NCBI GenBank assembly: GCA_943327245.2
Contig: CALPWK020000007.1
Coordinates: 1 to 34,100 of the forward strand
From: Comamonas sp. lk
Lineage (GTDB): Bacteria; Bacteroidota; Bacteroidia; Chitinophagales; Chitinophagaceae
DNA length: 34,100 bases
Direction of reading: 5' to 3'
The position numbers and the translations under genes are program-made. Within the stretch, counting starts at the first letter, position 1. Every line of letters starts with the position of its first letter. This document shows positions 18,705-26,653 of the stretch, piece after piece. Below the pieces are notes generated by a model, which was not told the origin of the DNA, made no database searches, and saw only the letters and a list, made by a program, of their open reading frames with translations.

Positions 18705-19321
18705 ATTGTAGGGGTCTTTATATATTGATATGCTTGTTTACCGCCTACGCTAAATAATAAATCTAGAATTGATAAATTGGGAATAAAGCCAATTTTATCT
18801 TCAAATACCTGCTGATATTTAATTGGGTTTGCAATTTTATCATAATTCTTAGGTAACCAAGGATGAAATTGTCTTTCCCATTTTTGAAGTTCATCTTCAT
18901 TGAAAGTTTCTAAAGAATGTATTTGCCATTTCCCCTTTAACTGTTGTTGAATCCATAAATGGCAACTCGTTAAAAAATCAATTAAGCTATCGGGCTTTGT
19001 ATCATACAATGCCTTTAAACTGGCTTCATAGTACTCGAAATAAGGGGATCTTTTATAACTTGAGACAATAGCTTTTGAATGTTGTTCCCTCCATGGCGTG
19101 TCATATGAGATGGCTATTTGTGATAGAGGCGTTTTTTGATCTCTCCCTCCTACTATTGGAATAGTTAAATGTAATGGGCCTTGTGCTGTAGCTATTACCA
19201 TTCTATTTTTAAAGCTCATTTTTGAAAATGGAGCATTATTGTCAAAACAGATAGTTTCTGCTTGAGCTACTTCTTGAAGAAAGCTGATAGCACCAAAGTA
19301 TGGTAAGTCTGTAATGAGCAT
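18701..19321 (-). CDS. WbqC-like family protein
   Basis: The ORF-track start at 19363 adds 14 doubtful residues; ATG at 19321 gives a 206-residue protein opening MLITDLPYFGAISFLQEVAQ. The segments FKNRMVIATAQGPLHLTIPI, PWREQHSKAIVSSYKRSPYF and FHPWLPKNYDKIANP match the WbqC-like family, named from an O-antigen gene cluster. The biochemical activity of the family is not well defined. No signal peptide or membrane helix is seen, so it is cytosolic. It is convergent with the M56 gene, with overlapping stops (TTAA), and divergent from the LEA14-like lipoprotein. It is not in a polysaccharide cluster here. Confidence 0.8.
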   Translation of the reverse strand: MLITDLPYFGAISFLQEVAQAETICFDNNAPFSKMSFKNRMVIATAQGPLHLTIPIVGGRDQKTPLSQIAISYDTPWREQHSKAIVSSYKRSPYFEYYEASLKALYDTKPDSLIDFLTSCHLWIQQQLKGKWQIHSLETFNEDELQKWERQFHPWLPKNYDKIANPIKYQQVFEDKIGFIPNLSILDLLFSVGGKQAYQYIKTPTI

Positions 19322-19393
19322 AGTTAACAAATAGTTATGTAAATATATTTTTACAATCCCCAAATAACTAATAATTTTAATAAATTTTTCAAA

Positions 19394-19864
19394 ATGAACT
19401 ACTTAAAGTATTCTTTATTTTCTCTTATAATCATTTTTTCTAGTTGCGCTAGTCCTAAGGCTTTTGTTTTTAAGGGCATGAAATCAATAAATGTGGAGAA
19501 AGCAAGCTTTGGAAAAAATACTTTCAAAGCTAATTTTGAATACACCAATCCTAATCATTTTGCGCTAACGCTTCAAAAATTAGATTGTGAAGTTTTTATA
19601 AATGACCAACCCTTTACTAAATATCATTTAGACTCTGCCTATTATATACCGGCTAATACTGACTTTCAATTACCTGCAAGAATGGAAGTTGAATTGGCAA
19701 GCATCATGAAACACAGTGTAGACATTCTTTTTAATAAACCAATGAAAATCACTGTAAAAGGGGATGCTACTTTAACAAAAGGATTTTTCACCAAAAAAGT
19801 ACCCATTTCATTTACCACCGAACAAAGGTTAAATTTAAAAGAGATCTTAAGAGGCACTAATTAG
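19394..19864 (+). CDS. LEA14-like lipoprotein
   Basis: This is a 156-residue protein with a lipoprotein signal (MNYLKYSLFSLIIIFSSC, lipobox FSSC). The mature part is a beta-sandwich in the style of the LEA type 2 (WHy/LEA14) domain: KASFGKNTFKANFEYTNPNH gives the typical opening strands with an NP turn, and it closes with KKVPISFTTEQRL. Such small envelope lipoproteins are common in Bacteroidota and their function is not established; stress protection is only suggested by the family name. It stands alone, convergent with pyrE. Confidence 0.72.
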   Translation: MNYLKYSLFSLIIIFSSCASPKAFVFKGMKSINVEKASFGKNTFKANFEYTNPNHFALTLQKLDCEVFINDQPFTKYHLDSAYYIPANTDFQLPARMEVELASIMKHSVDILFNKPMKITVKGDATLTKGFFTKKVPISFTTEQRLNLKEILRGTN

Positions 19865-19894
19865 GCTATGCTTAATATTTAAAAATCTTTTATA

Positions 19895-20524
19895 TTATTG
19901 ATTCCAAGTAGACGGGCTTTCTCTCCATTGCATTAAAGTGTCCTGTGTAGTAGCATCAATTTCACCTTTCTCTACAGCCAAGTCAATTAAGCTTGCATAA
20001 TTGGTTAAAGAATAAAATGGAACACCAGCTGCTTTAAATGCTTCGTCTGCGATATTAAATCCATAAGTAAAAATGGATACCATACCTACTACTTCTAATC
20101 CTGCATTTCTTAATACATCCACTACTTGTAAGCTACTTTTTCCAGTAGATATTAAATCTTCAATAACTAAAATTTTATTAGTGGTTGCATAAGCGCCTTC
20201 AATTTGATTACCCAAGCCATGTTCCTTTGGTTTAGGACGAACATAGATGTAAGGAAGTTTAAGTTGATCCGCTGCCATTGCACCCCAAGGAATACCTGCA
20301 GTGGCTACTCCAGCCAACATATCGGCTTCCCCAAATTTTTCAAATATGACATTACACATCTCACTTTTAATAAAATCACGCACATATGGGAAAGAAAGTA
20401 CTTTTCTATTATCACAATAAATTGGACTTTTCCACCCACTAGCCCATGTAAATGGATTATTTGGGCTTAATTTTACAGCACCAACTTGAAGTAATTTTTC
20501 GGCTACCGCTTTTTCGTTCGTCAT
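19895..20524 (-). CDS. pyrE: Orotate phosphoribosyltransferase
   Basis: PyrE joins orotate to PRPP to give OMP, the fifth step of UMP synthesis. The 209-residue protein has the expected family features: FTWASGWKSPIYCDNRKVLS near the N-terminus, a flexible-loop YVRPKPKEHGLGNQIEG, and the PRPP motif ILVIEDLISTGKSSLQV. It is a single gene, divergent from the Nudix gene over 80 bp, with a good promoter (TTTG, 22 bp, TATTTTCG). Other pyrimidine genes (pyrB, pyrR, a pyrC homologue) lie within 12 kb but not in one operon. Confidence 0.96.
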   Translation of the reverse strand: MTNEKAVAEKLLQVGAVKLSPNNPFTWASGWKSPIYCDNRKVLSFPYVRDFIKSEMCNVIFEKFGEADMLAGVATAGIPWGAMAADQLKLPYIYVRPKPKEHGLGNQIEGAYATTNKILVIEDLISTGKSSLQVVDVLRNAGLEVVGMVSIFTYGFNIADEAFKAAGVPFYSLTNYASLIDLAVEKGEIDATTQDTLMQWRESPSTWNQ

Positions 20525-20543
20525 AATGAATTTATTAATGACG

Positions 20544-20576
20544 CGAAAATACTTGCTAAAGCCTAGAAATACCCAA
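20544..20576 (-). promoter_or_regulatory. Candidate pyrE promoter
   Basis: On the minus strand TTG (20576-20574) is followed after 22 bp by TATTTTCG (20551-20544), one mismatch from TAnnTTTG. It lies about 20 bp before the pyrE ATG. Confidence 0.42.
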
Positions 20577-20604
20577 AGAGTTACTAAATACTATACACAT
20601 TTTT

Positions 20605-21033
20605 ATGCCGAAGCAAATAATAGCAGCAGGTGGAATCGTTACCAATCCTAAAGGAGCCATTTTATGGATTTTTAGACGTGGATTTTGGGATTTACCCAAG
20701 GGGAAACTAGACGAAGGGGAAACCATTCAAAGTTGTGCAGTAAGGGAAGTGGAGGAAGAGACAGGATTAAAAAATATCCAACTTCATGAATTGATCCAGT
20801 TTACAAATCATACCTATTTTGATACCCATTTAAAGGAGGAAGTAATAAAAAGAACCTACTGGTTCCATATGACTATTCCCAATGAGCAGGCTGGTATTCC
20901 ACAAACTGAGGAAGATATTGAAAGCATTGAATGGTATACAATGGGGAATGCAGCACATTGCTTAGAAAATACTTACGATACCATAAAAGAAGTGATTGCC
21001 ACTTTTATAAGTAAGAATTTGAAAACAGAGTAG
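20605..21033 (+). CDS. Nudix hydrolase
   Basis: Nudix enzymes hydrolyse nucleoside diphosphates linked to another group. This 142-residue protein has a complete Nudix box, GKLDEGETIQSCAVREVEEE followed by TGL, with the catalytic REVEEE core. It opens MPKQIIAAGGIVTNPKGAIL. WIFRRGFWDLPKGKLDEGE suggests the group related to dinucleoside polyphosphate or NTP-cleaning enzymes, but substrate cannot be read from the sequence. It is divergent from pyrE and convergent with coaD. Confidence 0.88.
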   Translation: MPKQIIAAGGIVTNPKGAILWIFRRGFWDLPKGKLDEGETIQSCAVREVEEETGLKNIQLHELIQFTNHTYFDTHLKEEVIKRTYWFHMTIPNEQAGIPQTEEDIESIEWYTMGNAAHCLENTYDTIKEVIATFISKNLKTE

Positions 21034-21057
21034 AAAGAATTTAAAAACGGATTATCA

Positions 21058-21094
21058 AGTCTTTAAAAAGTTTAAAACAATTTTTTTAAAGACT
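21058..21094. terminator. Possible AT-rich bidirectional terminator
   Basis: AGTCTTTAAAAA (21058-21069) and TTTTTAAAGACT (21083-21094) form a perfect 12-bp inverted repeat around a 13-nt loop, between the convergent Nudix and coaD genes. One arm lies inside the last coaD codons. The stem is weak in GC, so the call is tentative. Confidence 0.45.
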
Positions 21095-21548
21095 CCACTA
21101 CGGCATCCGGTAAAAAAGGGGAAGCGTCTCCTCCGTTTCTGATAATATCACGAACAATGGTTGATGCTACAGAAGTATATTTAGGTTCTCCTGTTAAGAA
21201 GATGGTTTCAATATGCCTGTCCATGGTACGATTGGCGTCTGCAATGGTTTTCTCATATTCAAAATCACTCACATACCGTATACCTCTTAAAATAAATCTT
21301 GCCCCAATAGACTGACAATATTTAATGGTTAGTCCATCATAAGTGACAGCTTCTACTTTAGGTTCGTCTTTATAAATTTCTTCAAACCATTGTTTTCTTT
21401 GTTCTGCACTAAACATTGGATTTTTTGCAGCATTTATACCAATGCCTACAATAACTTTATCAAATAAGGGTAATGATCTATTTATTATATCAATATGTCC
21501 TAATGTAACAGGATCAAATGTGCCGGGAAATAAGCAAATTCTTTGCAT
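21072..21548 (-). CDS. coaD: Phosphopantetheine adenylyltransferase
   Basis: CoaD transfers AMP from ATP to 4'-phosphopantetheine, the penultimate step of coenzyme A synthesis. At 158 residues it has normal length. The nucleotidyltransferase motif is LFPGTFDPVTLGHIDIINRS, with TLGH as the (H/T)xGH box. RFILRGIRYVSDFEYEKTIA and the C-terminal YTSVASTIVRDI are also diagnostic. It starts only 3 bp after the pyrB stop and so is the last gene of a pyrR-pyrB-coaD run. Confidence 0.96.
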   Translation of the reverse strand: MQRICLFPGTFDPVTLGHIDIINRSLPLFDKVIVGIGINAAKNPMFSAEQRKQWFEEIYKDEPKVEAVTYDGLTIKYCQSIGARFILRGIRYVSDFEYEKTIADANRTMDRHIETIFLTGEPKYTSVASTIVRDIIRNGGDASPFLPDAVVESLKKLF

Positions 21549-21551
21549 GTG

Positions 21552-22484
21552 TTAAGCTGGGTTAGTTCTTCCTGTTAATAAATATAGGCAAGCCATTCTT
21601 ACGGCTACTCCATTTTCAACCTGGTCTAAAATAATAGATTGTCCACTATCGGCCACTTCACTATCCAATTCTACTCCTCTATTAATTGGCCCGGGGTGCA
21701 TTATTAAAATCTCTTTATTCAACTTGTTTAAACGATTTTTTGTAATGCCATATGCTAAGTTATATTCTCTAAGCGAAGAGAATAGTGGCTGGTTTTGGCG
21801 TTCTAATTGAATTCTAAGTACATTGGCTACGTCACACCATGCTAGTGCTTTGTCAATATTATATTCAACGCTAATATCCATTGCTTCTTGAAGATATTTG
21901 GGTATTAAAGTGGGTGGGCCAGAAACCATTACCTCGGCTCCCATTTTCTTTAATAAATAAATATTACTTAGTGCAACTCTACTATGCATGATATCACCAA
22001 TTATGGCCACTTTTAATCCTGCTAATTTGCCAAGCTTTTCTTGCATTGAAAAAGCATCTAATAAGGCTTGAGTTGGGTGTTCATTAATGCCGTCACCTGC
22101 ATTAATAATTGCTGCATCAATATGTTTCGCTAAATAATGAGGTGCGCCAGATGCACTATGTCTCATTACGACCATATCCACTTTCATACTAAGGATATTG
22201 TTAACGGTGTCTAATAAGGTTTCCCCCTTAGCTGCCGAGCTATTGGATACAGTAAAATTTACGGTGTCTGCGGACAATCGTCTTTCTGCTAGTTCAAAAG
22301 AAATTCTAGTTCGAGTAGAATTTTCATAAAAAAGATTCACAATAGTTACGTCTCTTAAAGTGGGAACTTTTTTAACGGGTCTTTGTAAAACCTCTTTAAA
22401 TTGACCTGCAGTAGATAAAATAAGTTGGATATCCTCAGTGGTGAGGTCTTTGATACCAAGAAGATGTTTGGTAGATAGTGCCAT
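21552..22484 (-). CDS. pyrB: Aspartate carbamoyltransferase, catalytic chain
   Basis: PyrB condenses carbamoyl phosphate and aspartate, the committed step of pyrimidine synthesis. The 310-residue protein has the carbamoyl-phosphate motif ENSTRTRISFELAERRL, then VMRHSASGAPHYLAKH, INAGDGINEHPTQALLDAFS, and LIMHPGPINRGVELDSEVAD. No pyrI regulatory chain is adjacent, and the neighbour upstream is pyrR (43-bp gap). ATCases without PyrI can pair with an active or inactive dihydroorotase; a degenerate dihydroorotase is encoded 9 kb away (31427). That pairing is inference only. Confidence 0.96.
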   Translation of the reverse strand: MALSTKHLLGIKDLTTEDIQLILSTAGQFKEVLQRPVKKVPTLRDVTIVNLFYENSTRTRISFELAERRLSADTVNFTVSNSSAAKGETLLDTVNNILSMKVDMVVMRHSASGAPHYLAKHIDAAIINAGDGINEHPTQALLDAFSMQEKLGKLAGLKVAIIGDIMHSRVALSNIYLLKKMGAEVMVSGPPTLIPKYLQEAMDISVEYNIDKALAWCDVANVLRIQLERQNQPLFSSLREYNLAYGITKNRLNKLNKEILIMHPGPINRGVELDSEVADSGQSIILDQVENGVAVRMACLYLLTGRTNPA

Positions 22485-22527
22485 TAAAAAACGAAATTAA
22501 TATATTTTCATCAACTAAACAATGCTA

Positions 22528-23052
22528 TTATTGATCTAATAAGATCACGTCGTCCACCCCGTCATTCTCTTTCCATCTCACTTTTACCTTATAGGGACTT
22601 ATATCAACCATTTCTTTACCAGTAAAATCGGGCTGAATGGGTAATTCTCTACTTGGTTTTCTGTCTACCAAAACACATAAAGCCACTTTAGAAGGCCTTC
22701 CAAAGGCCAATAAAGCGTCTAATGCTGCTCGAATGGTTCTACCTGTAAAAAGCACATCGTCAATTAAAATGACTGTCTTCCCTTCAATACTAAAGGGTAA
22801 GTCAGTTTGAGTGGCTAAATGTAATTCACGTCTAATATCATCCCGGTAAAAAGTAATATCTAGTTTTCCATATTGAATTTGATCGGCAGAAAGTTCCTGG
22901 TGCAATGCCGCAACAATCCGGTCACTTAAATATACGCCTCTGGGCTGAAGCCCTACTATCACTGCATTGGTTAAGCCTGGGTAGGTTTCCAATATTTGGT
23001 GAGCTAATCTTTTTATTATGCTTGGAAGCTGTTGTTCACTAATCAGGGTCAT
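22528..23052 (-). CDS. pyrR: PyrR, pyrimidine regulator / uracil phosphoribosyltransferase
   Basis: PyrR-type proteins share the type I phosphoribosyltransferase fold. In Bacillus they bind pyrimidine mRNA leaders and also make UMP from uracil. This 174-residue protein has the PRPP motif VILIDDVLFTGRTIRAALDA and family segments GLQPRGVYLSDRI, LDITFYRDDIRR and VLVDRKPSRELPI. It heads the pyrR-pyrB-coaD run and is divergent from recF over only 53 bp. I find no obvious leader, anti-terminator or terminator before pyrR or pyrB, so RNA-binding control is not supported by the sequence here. Confidence 0.93.
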   Translation of the reverse strand: MTLISEQQLPSIIKRLAHQILETYPGLTNAVIVGLQPRGVYLSDRIVAALHQELSADQIQYGKLDITFYRDDIRRELHLATQTDLPFSIEGKTVILIDDVLFTGRTIRAALDALLAFGRPSKVALCVLVDRKPSRELPIQPDFTGKEMVDISPYKVKVRWKENDGVDDVILLDQ

Positions 23053-23105
23053 ATTCCTTGAAAATTTGACTAAAAATACAGCTTTTTCTTATGTAAATTG
23101 CGGCC

Positions 23106-24188
23106 ATGGTAGGTATTCAACAACTATCCCTAGTTCAGTTTAGGAATTATGTTCAAAAAAGCTTCAATTTTACAGATAGAATTGTGGGCATTGTTGGGCC
23201 CAATGGTACAGGTAAAACGAATGTATTAGACGCCCTTTACTATTTATCATTTACCAAGAGTTATTTTAATCGACCAGATGCTCAAAATGTGCACCATGCT
23301 TATCAAGGAATGCGGGTAGAAGGCATATATAATATTAAAGAAGAAACCGTTCCTATAACTTGTATAATTCGTGAAAATTTAAAGAAAGAATTTTATTACG
23401 ATGAAGAGTTGTACCCCAAATTGTCAAAGCATATAGGTCGTATCCCATGTGTGATGATTGCTCCTGACGATGTACAAATTATAACAGGGTCTAGTGAAGA
23501 GAGAAGAAGATTAATGGATAGTTTACTATCCCAATTATATCCTGACTATTTAAAGTATTTAATACTTTATAATAAGATTTTATTGCAAAGAAATAGTTTG
23601 TTAAAACAAGCAGCAGAAACAGGTAATTTGGATGAAATATTATTGGAAACTTTAAACGAACAATTAGCTAGTAATGGGCAATTAATTTATACGTTTAGAA
23701 GTCAATTATTTGAAAGCTTATTACCTGAAATTTTAAAATTGTATAATCATTTAGCATTACAAAATGATGCCATTGACATTAAATATCAATCTGCATTGGA
23801 GCATACTAATTTAAAACAATTATTAAAAGATAGTATTGTAAAGGATAAAGTGTTACAAAGAACTTCAACAGGTATTCATAAGGACGATTTAATAATAACA
23901 ATACAGGGACAGTCTTTTAAGCAAGAAGCTTCACAAGGACAAAGAAAAAGTTTCTTATTTGCTATTAGACTTGCAGAATGGCAGTTTATAAAAAAGGAGA
24001 AAGGCTTCCCTCCTATTTTATTAATGGATGATATTTTTGAAAAATTAGATGAGCAGCGAATGATTCAATTATTAGATTGGGTGAGTAACGCTACTGACGG
24101 TCAAGTGTTTATCACAGATACACATAAAGAAAGGGTTGCTAATTTATTGGGTAAACATTTAAGTAGTTATCAGTTGATTGAATTATAA
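23106..24188 (+). CDS. recF: DNA replication and repair protein RecF
   Basis: RecF is an SMC-like ATPase that, with RecO and RecR, loads RecA at gapped DNA and helps restart forks. At 360 residues it is of normal length. The Walker A motif is GPNGTGKTNVLDALYYLS, the ABC signature lies in ASQGQRKSFLFAIRLAEWQF, and the Walker B segment is PPILLMDDIFEKLDEQR. FVTDTHKER-like wording (VFITDTHKERV) near the end is typical. It is followed after 20 bp by a DUF721/DciA-like gene, a common pairing in bacteria. dnaA and dnaN are not in the window. Confidence 0.97.
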   Translation: MVGIQQLSLVQFRNYVQKSFNFTDRIVGIVGPNGTGKTNVLDALYYLSFTKSYFNRPDAQNVHHAYQGMRVEGIYNIKEETVPITCIIRENLKKEFYYDEELYPKLSKHIGRIPCVMIAPDDVQIITGSSEERRRLMDSLLSQLYPDYLKYLILYNKILLQRNSLLKQAAETGNLDEILLETLNEQLASNGQLIYTFRSQLFESLLPEILKLYNHLALQNDAIDIKYQSALEHTNLKQLLKDSIVKDKVLQRTSTGIHKDDLIITIQGQSFKQEASQGQRKSFLFAIRLAEWQFIKKEKGFPPILLMDDIFEKLDEQRMIQLLDWVSNATDGQVFITDTHKERVANLLGKHLSSYQLIEL

Positions 24189-24208
24189 TTGGCGTAAATT
24201 TACACCCT

Positions 24209-24490
24209 ATGGCAACTTTTAAAATTGGAGACGCGCTTAAGCAATTTGTTCAAACAAGCAAATTGAAGAATGGTATTCGTGCAGCACAAATAGAAGAAGT
24301 TTGGCTAGAGATAATGGGTACTACGATTGCAAAATATACGGATAAGATATATATATTTAATCAGAAATTATTTATTGAAACAAGTGTAGGCCCACTTAAA
24401 AACGAACTAGGTTTTCAGAAGTTACAAATTGTAGCGAGAGTAAATGAAAAAATGGGTGAAAATATAATTACAGACGTTGTAATTAAGTAG
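24209..24490 (+). CDS. DUF721 (DciA-like) protein
   Basis: This 93-residue protein matches the DUF721 domain, whose best-known member DciA helps load the replicative helicase in bacteria lacking DnaC/DnaI. Visible features are GDALKQFVQTSKLKNGIRAA, QIEEVWLEIMGTTIAKYTDK, and LFIETSVGPLKNELGFQKL, the typical strand-helix ending of the KH-like domain. Being directly downstream of recF is the usual context. Its last 8 bp overlap the 3' end of the convergent CBS gene. Helicase-loading function is inferred from the family. Confidence 0.82.
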   Translation: MATFKIGDALKQFVQTSKLKNGIRAAQIEEVWLEIMGTTIAKYTDKIYIFNQKLFIETSVGPLKNELGFQKLQIVARVNEKMGENIITDVVIK

Positions 24491-24881
24491 TGCCACTTCC
24501 TTTAATAACCTCGCGCATTAAGTCGTTCATAGTTAGAACACCTTTGAATTTCATTTCATCAAAAATTGGCAGGTATCTTGTTTTATAAACATTCATTAAG
24601 ACCATACATCTTTCTAAATCGTCAGTGTATCCAATTACAGGTAAGTCTTTTGTCATGATATCTACCACTGTAGTAGTGTCAGATTTACGACCTTCTAATT
24701 TAATTTTATGGGTATAATCTCTTTCTGACATGATACCTAAGAACTGATTGTTATCCATAATAACTACATAACTTAAGTTTTCAGACTTCATGATAGTTAA
24801 AGCATCTAGTACTTTTGTATCTGGAGTCACAATATTAAAATGAGGCCCTTTTTTAATTATGATATCTCTTATTTTAGACAT
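24483..24881 (-). CDS. CBS-domain-pair protein
   Basis: The ORF track starts at a TTG (24890); ATG at 24881 gives 132 residues opening MSKIRDIIIKKGP. Two CBS domains make up the whole protein: VTPDTKVLDALTIMKSENLS with FLGIMSERDYTHKI, and VVDIMTKDLPVIGYTDDLER with FKGVLTMNDLMREVI. CBS pairs usually bind adenine nucleotides or similar ligands. No catalytic domain is attached, so it is a stand-alone sensor or regulatory partner of unknown target. It converges on the DUF721 gene with an 8-bp overlap. Confidence 0.88.
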   Translation of the reverse strand: MSKIRDIIIKKGPHFNIVTPDTKVLDALTIMKSENLSYVVIMDNNQFLGIMSERDYTHKIKLEGRKSDTTTVVDIMTKDLPVIGYTDDLERCMVLMNVYKTRYLPIFDEMKFKGVLTMNDLMREVIKGSGTT

Positions 24882-24946
24882 AAAATTCAATTTTAATTGT
24901 AACAGATGGTTTACCTAAGTTACGTAATATAAAAATGAAAAAAAAG

Positions 24947-26017
24947 CTAATCTTTTAAATAGTCTACATAGCTAGTCTTCTGCATTATGGTGGAACCATT
25001 CATAATAAATATACTCGGCCATGCCCTAGCAGCCGTTTTTATCATAGTAATATCTCCTATCAATATGGGAATTTGTTTAAATTGGTTGATGGCGTTGGTT
25101 TTGTCGGCAGTAACTATATAAACTAATTTATGTTTAGCTTGTAATTTAGTGATAAGGGTATCCCAAGGTACAGAAGCGTCTATAGCACCTGCAAAAATTA
25201 AGACATAAGGTATACTAGTTTCAAATAGTTGTTGAGTAGTATCAGCGCCACTTAATGTGAATAATTTAAAGTCCTGAATTGGGGCCACTTTACCATTACC
25301 TTTTTGAACGATGATTTCTTTTCTTGTTTTAAAAACATAAGTGCTATCAAAATCTGCAGGAAAGCTAGTTGCATCAAAAAAGTATCTTTTACCTGCTTTC
25401 TCAAATTCCATCTTAATAGAAACACTGTCGGCAATAGCACCTGGAGGCGTCTTCATTTGTTCTACAATGTCTTTTCCTTGTTTGTAAGGTAAACAGTCTA
25501 TAAATGGCAAGTGTTGTAAAACCTGTTGTTGACCATATCCTACTCCTACAGTAGTCAAAAGTAAAACAAATAGCCCCCAACCCATAGGTAAGTTTGTTTT
25601 AACCTTTTTAACATTGACTAATAATATCACAATTGCAATTAGTAGAATAATATCTTTAATAAAAGAGGTCTGTGGAGTTAATGGTATACAATCTCCAAAA
25701 CAACCGCATGTTTTGATTTTACCAGAGAATAAAGCATACCCAGTAAGAAAACTGAAAAACACTATTAATGCAAGTAATAACCAAAGTGTTTGTTTGTAGG
25801 GGTATTTAATTAAAATAGCAACACCGGCTACTATTTCTAAAGTGTTCATAATTAAAGCCAACCATAATGTATAGTCCGAAAAGAAGTTCATACCCCATAC
25901 ATCGAAAAATTCTTGCATTTTATAACTAAGACCTAATGGATCATTTGCTTTTATTAATCCAGAAAAAATAAATAATATACCCACCGACCATCGTAAAAAT
26001 TTCAAGAATGATTGCAT
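24947..26017 (-). CDS. BT_3928-like DoxX/MauE membrane protein with a degenerate thioredoxin-like tail
   Basis: This 356-residue inner-membrane protein starts with a DoxX/MauE-type four-helix bundle: FLRWSVGILFIFSGLIKAND, then LALIMNTLEIVAGVAILI and following helices. A Cys-rich loop KTCGCFGDCIPL sits between helices 3 and 4, a possible redox site. A further helix is near residue 145. The soluble C-terminal half ends with thioredoxin-fold-like segments (PYVLIFAGAID, KLVYIVTADK, AWPSIFIMNGSTI), but no CxxC is present. It is 9 bp behind the DUF1599 gene, a pairing seen in Bacteroidota as the BT_3928 family. A redox role is inferred. Confidence 0.75.
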   Translation of the reverse strand: MQSFLKFLRWSVGILFIFSGLIKANDPLGLSYKMQEFFDVWGMNFFSDYTLWLALIMNTLEIVAGVAILIKYPYKQTLWLLLALIVFFSFLTGYALFSGKIKTCGCFGDCIPLTPQTSFIKDIILLIAIVILLVNVKKVKTNLPMGWGLFVLLLTTVGVGYGQQQVLQHLPFIDCLPYKQGKDIVEQMKTPPGAIADSVSIKMEFEKAGKRYFFDATSFPADFDSTYVFKTRKEIIVQKGNGKVAPIQDFKLFTLSGADTTQQLFETSIPYVLIFAGAIDASVPWDTLITKLQAKHKLVYIVTADKTNAINQFKQIPILIGDITMIKTAARAWPSIFIMNGSTIMQKTSYVDYLKD

Positions 26018-26026
26018 AAACCAAAT

Positions 26027-26572
26027 TTAATGTTTGCCTTCAGCAATTTGTATTAAAGCAAATGCTGAATAATTTAAAATATCTACAAAATTAGCGTCAA
26101 TACCTTCGCTAATTAAAGTCTTACCGTCGTTGTTTAAAATTTGTCTAATTCTTAATAGTTTCATTAAAATTAAATCAGCATAACTTTCTTGACTCATGTC
26201 TCTCCATGCTTCACCATAATCATGATTCTTGTCTAACATAGTAGATTTCGCAAAATGAATATTTGATTCGTACAATTCTTGAACCAATTTAACGTCTAAT
26301 TCTTCCACTTTTGGATCTCCTAATTTCAATTGCATTAAGCCAATAACAGCGTAGTTCAAGATGCCTTTAAATTCTGAAGTAATATCATCCCCTACTTTTT
26401 GGTCTCCAATATCTTGTATTGTTCTTATTCTCAATGCTTTAATAAAAATCTGATCCACAACTGAAATGATTCTTAGTACACGCCATGCGGTACCATAATC
26501 CTTAGTTTTCTTAAAAAAAATATCACTGCAGCTTGCTACTGCTTGATCATATTGTAAAGAAGTTTGACTCAT
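26027..26572 (-). CDS. DUF1599 protein with two tandem copies of the domain
   Basis: This 181-residue helical protein matches DUF1599, also called nucleotide modification-associated domain 1. The sequence contains the motif twice: KTKDYGTAWRVLRIISVVDQ with FIKALRIRTIQD, and KNHDYGEAWRDMSQESYADL with LMKLLRIRQILN. Each is followed by a closing helix (ILNYAVIGLMQL and ILNYSAFALIQI). The protein is thus an internal duplication. No biochemical activity is established. It is cotranscribed with the DoxX/MauE-like gene and divergent from folP (81 bp). Confidence 0.85.
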   Translation of the reverse strand: MSQTSLQYDQAVASCSDIFFKKTKDYGTAWRVLRIISVVDQIFIKALRIRTIQDIGDQKVGDDITSEFKGILNYAVIGLMQLKLGDPKVEELDVKLVQELYESNIHFAKSTMLDKNHDYGEAWRDMSQESYADLILMKLLRIRQILNNDGKTLISEGIDANFVDILNYSAFALIQIAEGKH

Positions 26573-26604
26573 GAAAAATTCCCCTCTATTTCTGTGTTAG
26601 TTAA

Positions 26605-26612
26605 TATCTTTG
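26605..26612 (+). promoter_or_regulatory. -7 promoter element of folP
   Basis: TATCTTTG is an exact TAnnTTTG match 41 bp before the folP ATG, in the 81-bp divergent spacer. No convincing TTG is seen at the right distance. Confidence 0.42.
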
Positions 26613-26653
26613 AACCCTTGCAAGATAAAGAATAACGAACTTAAAATAAAACT

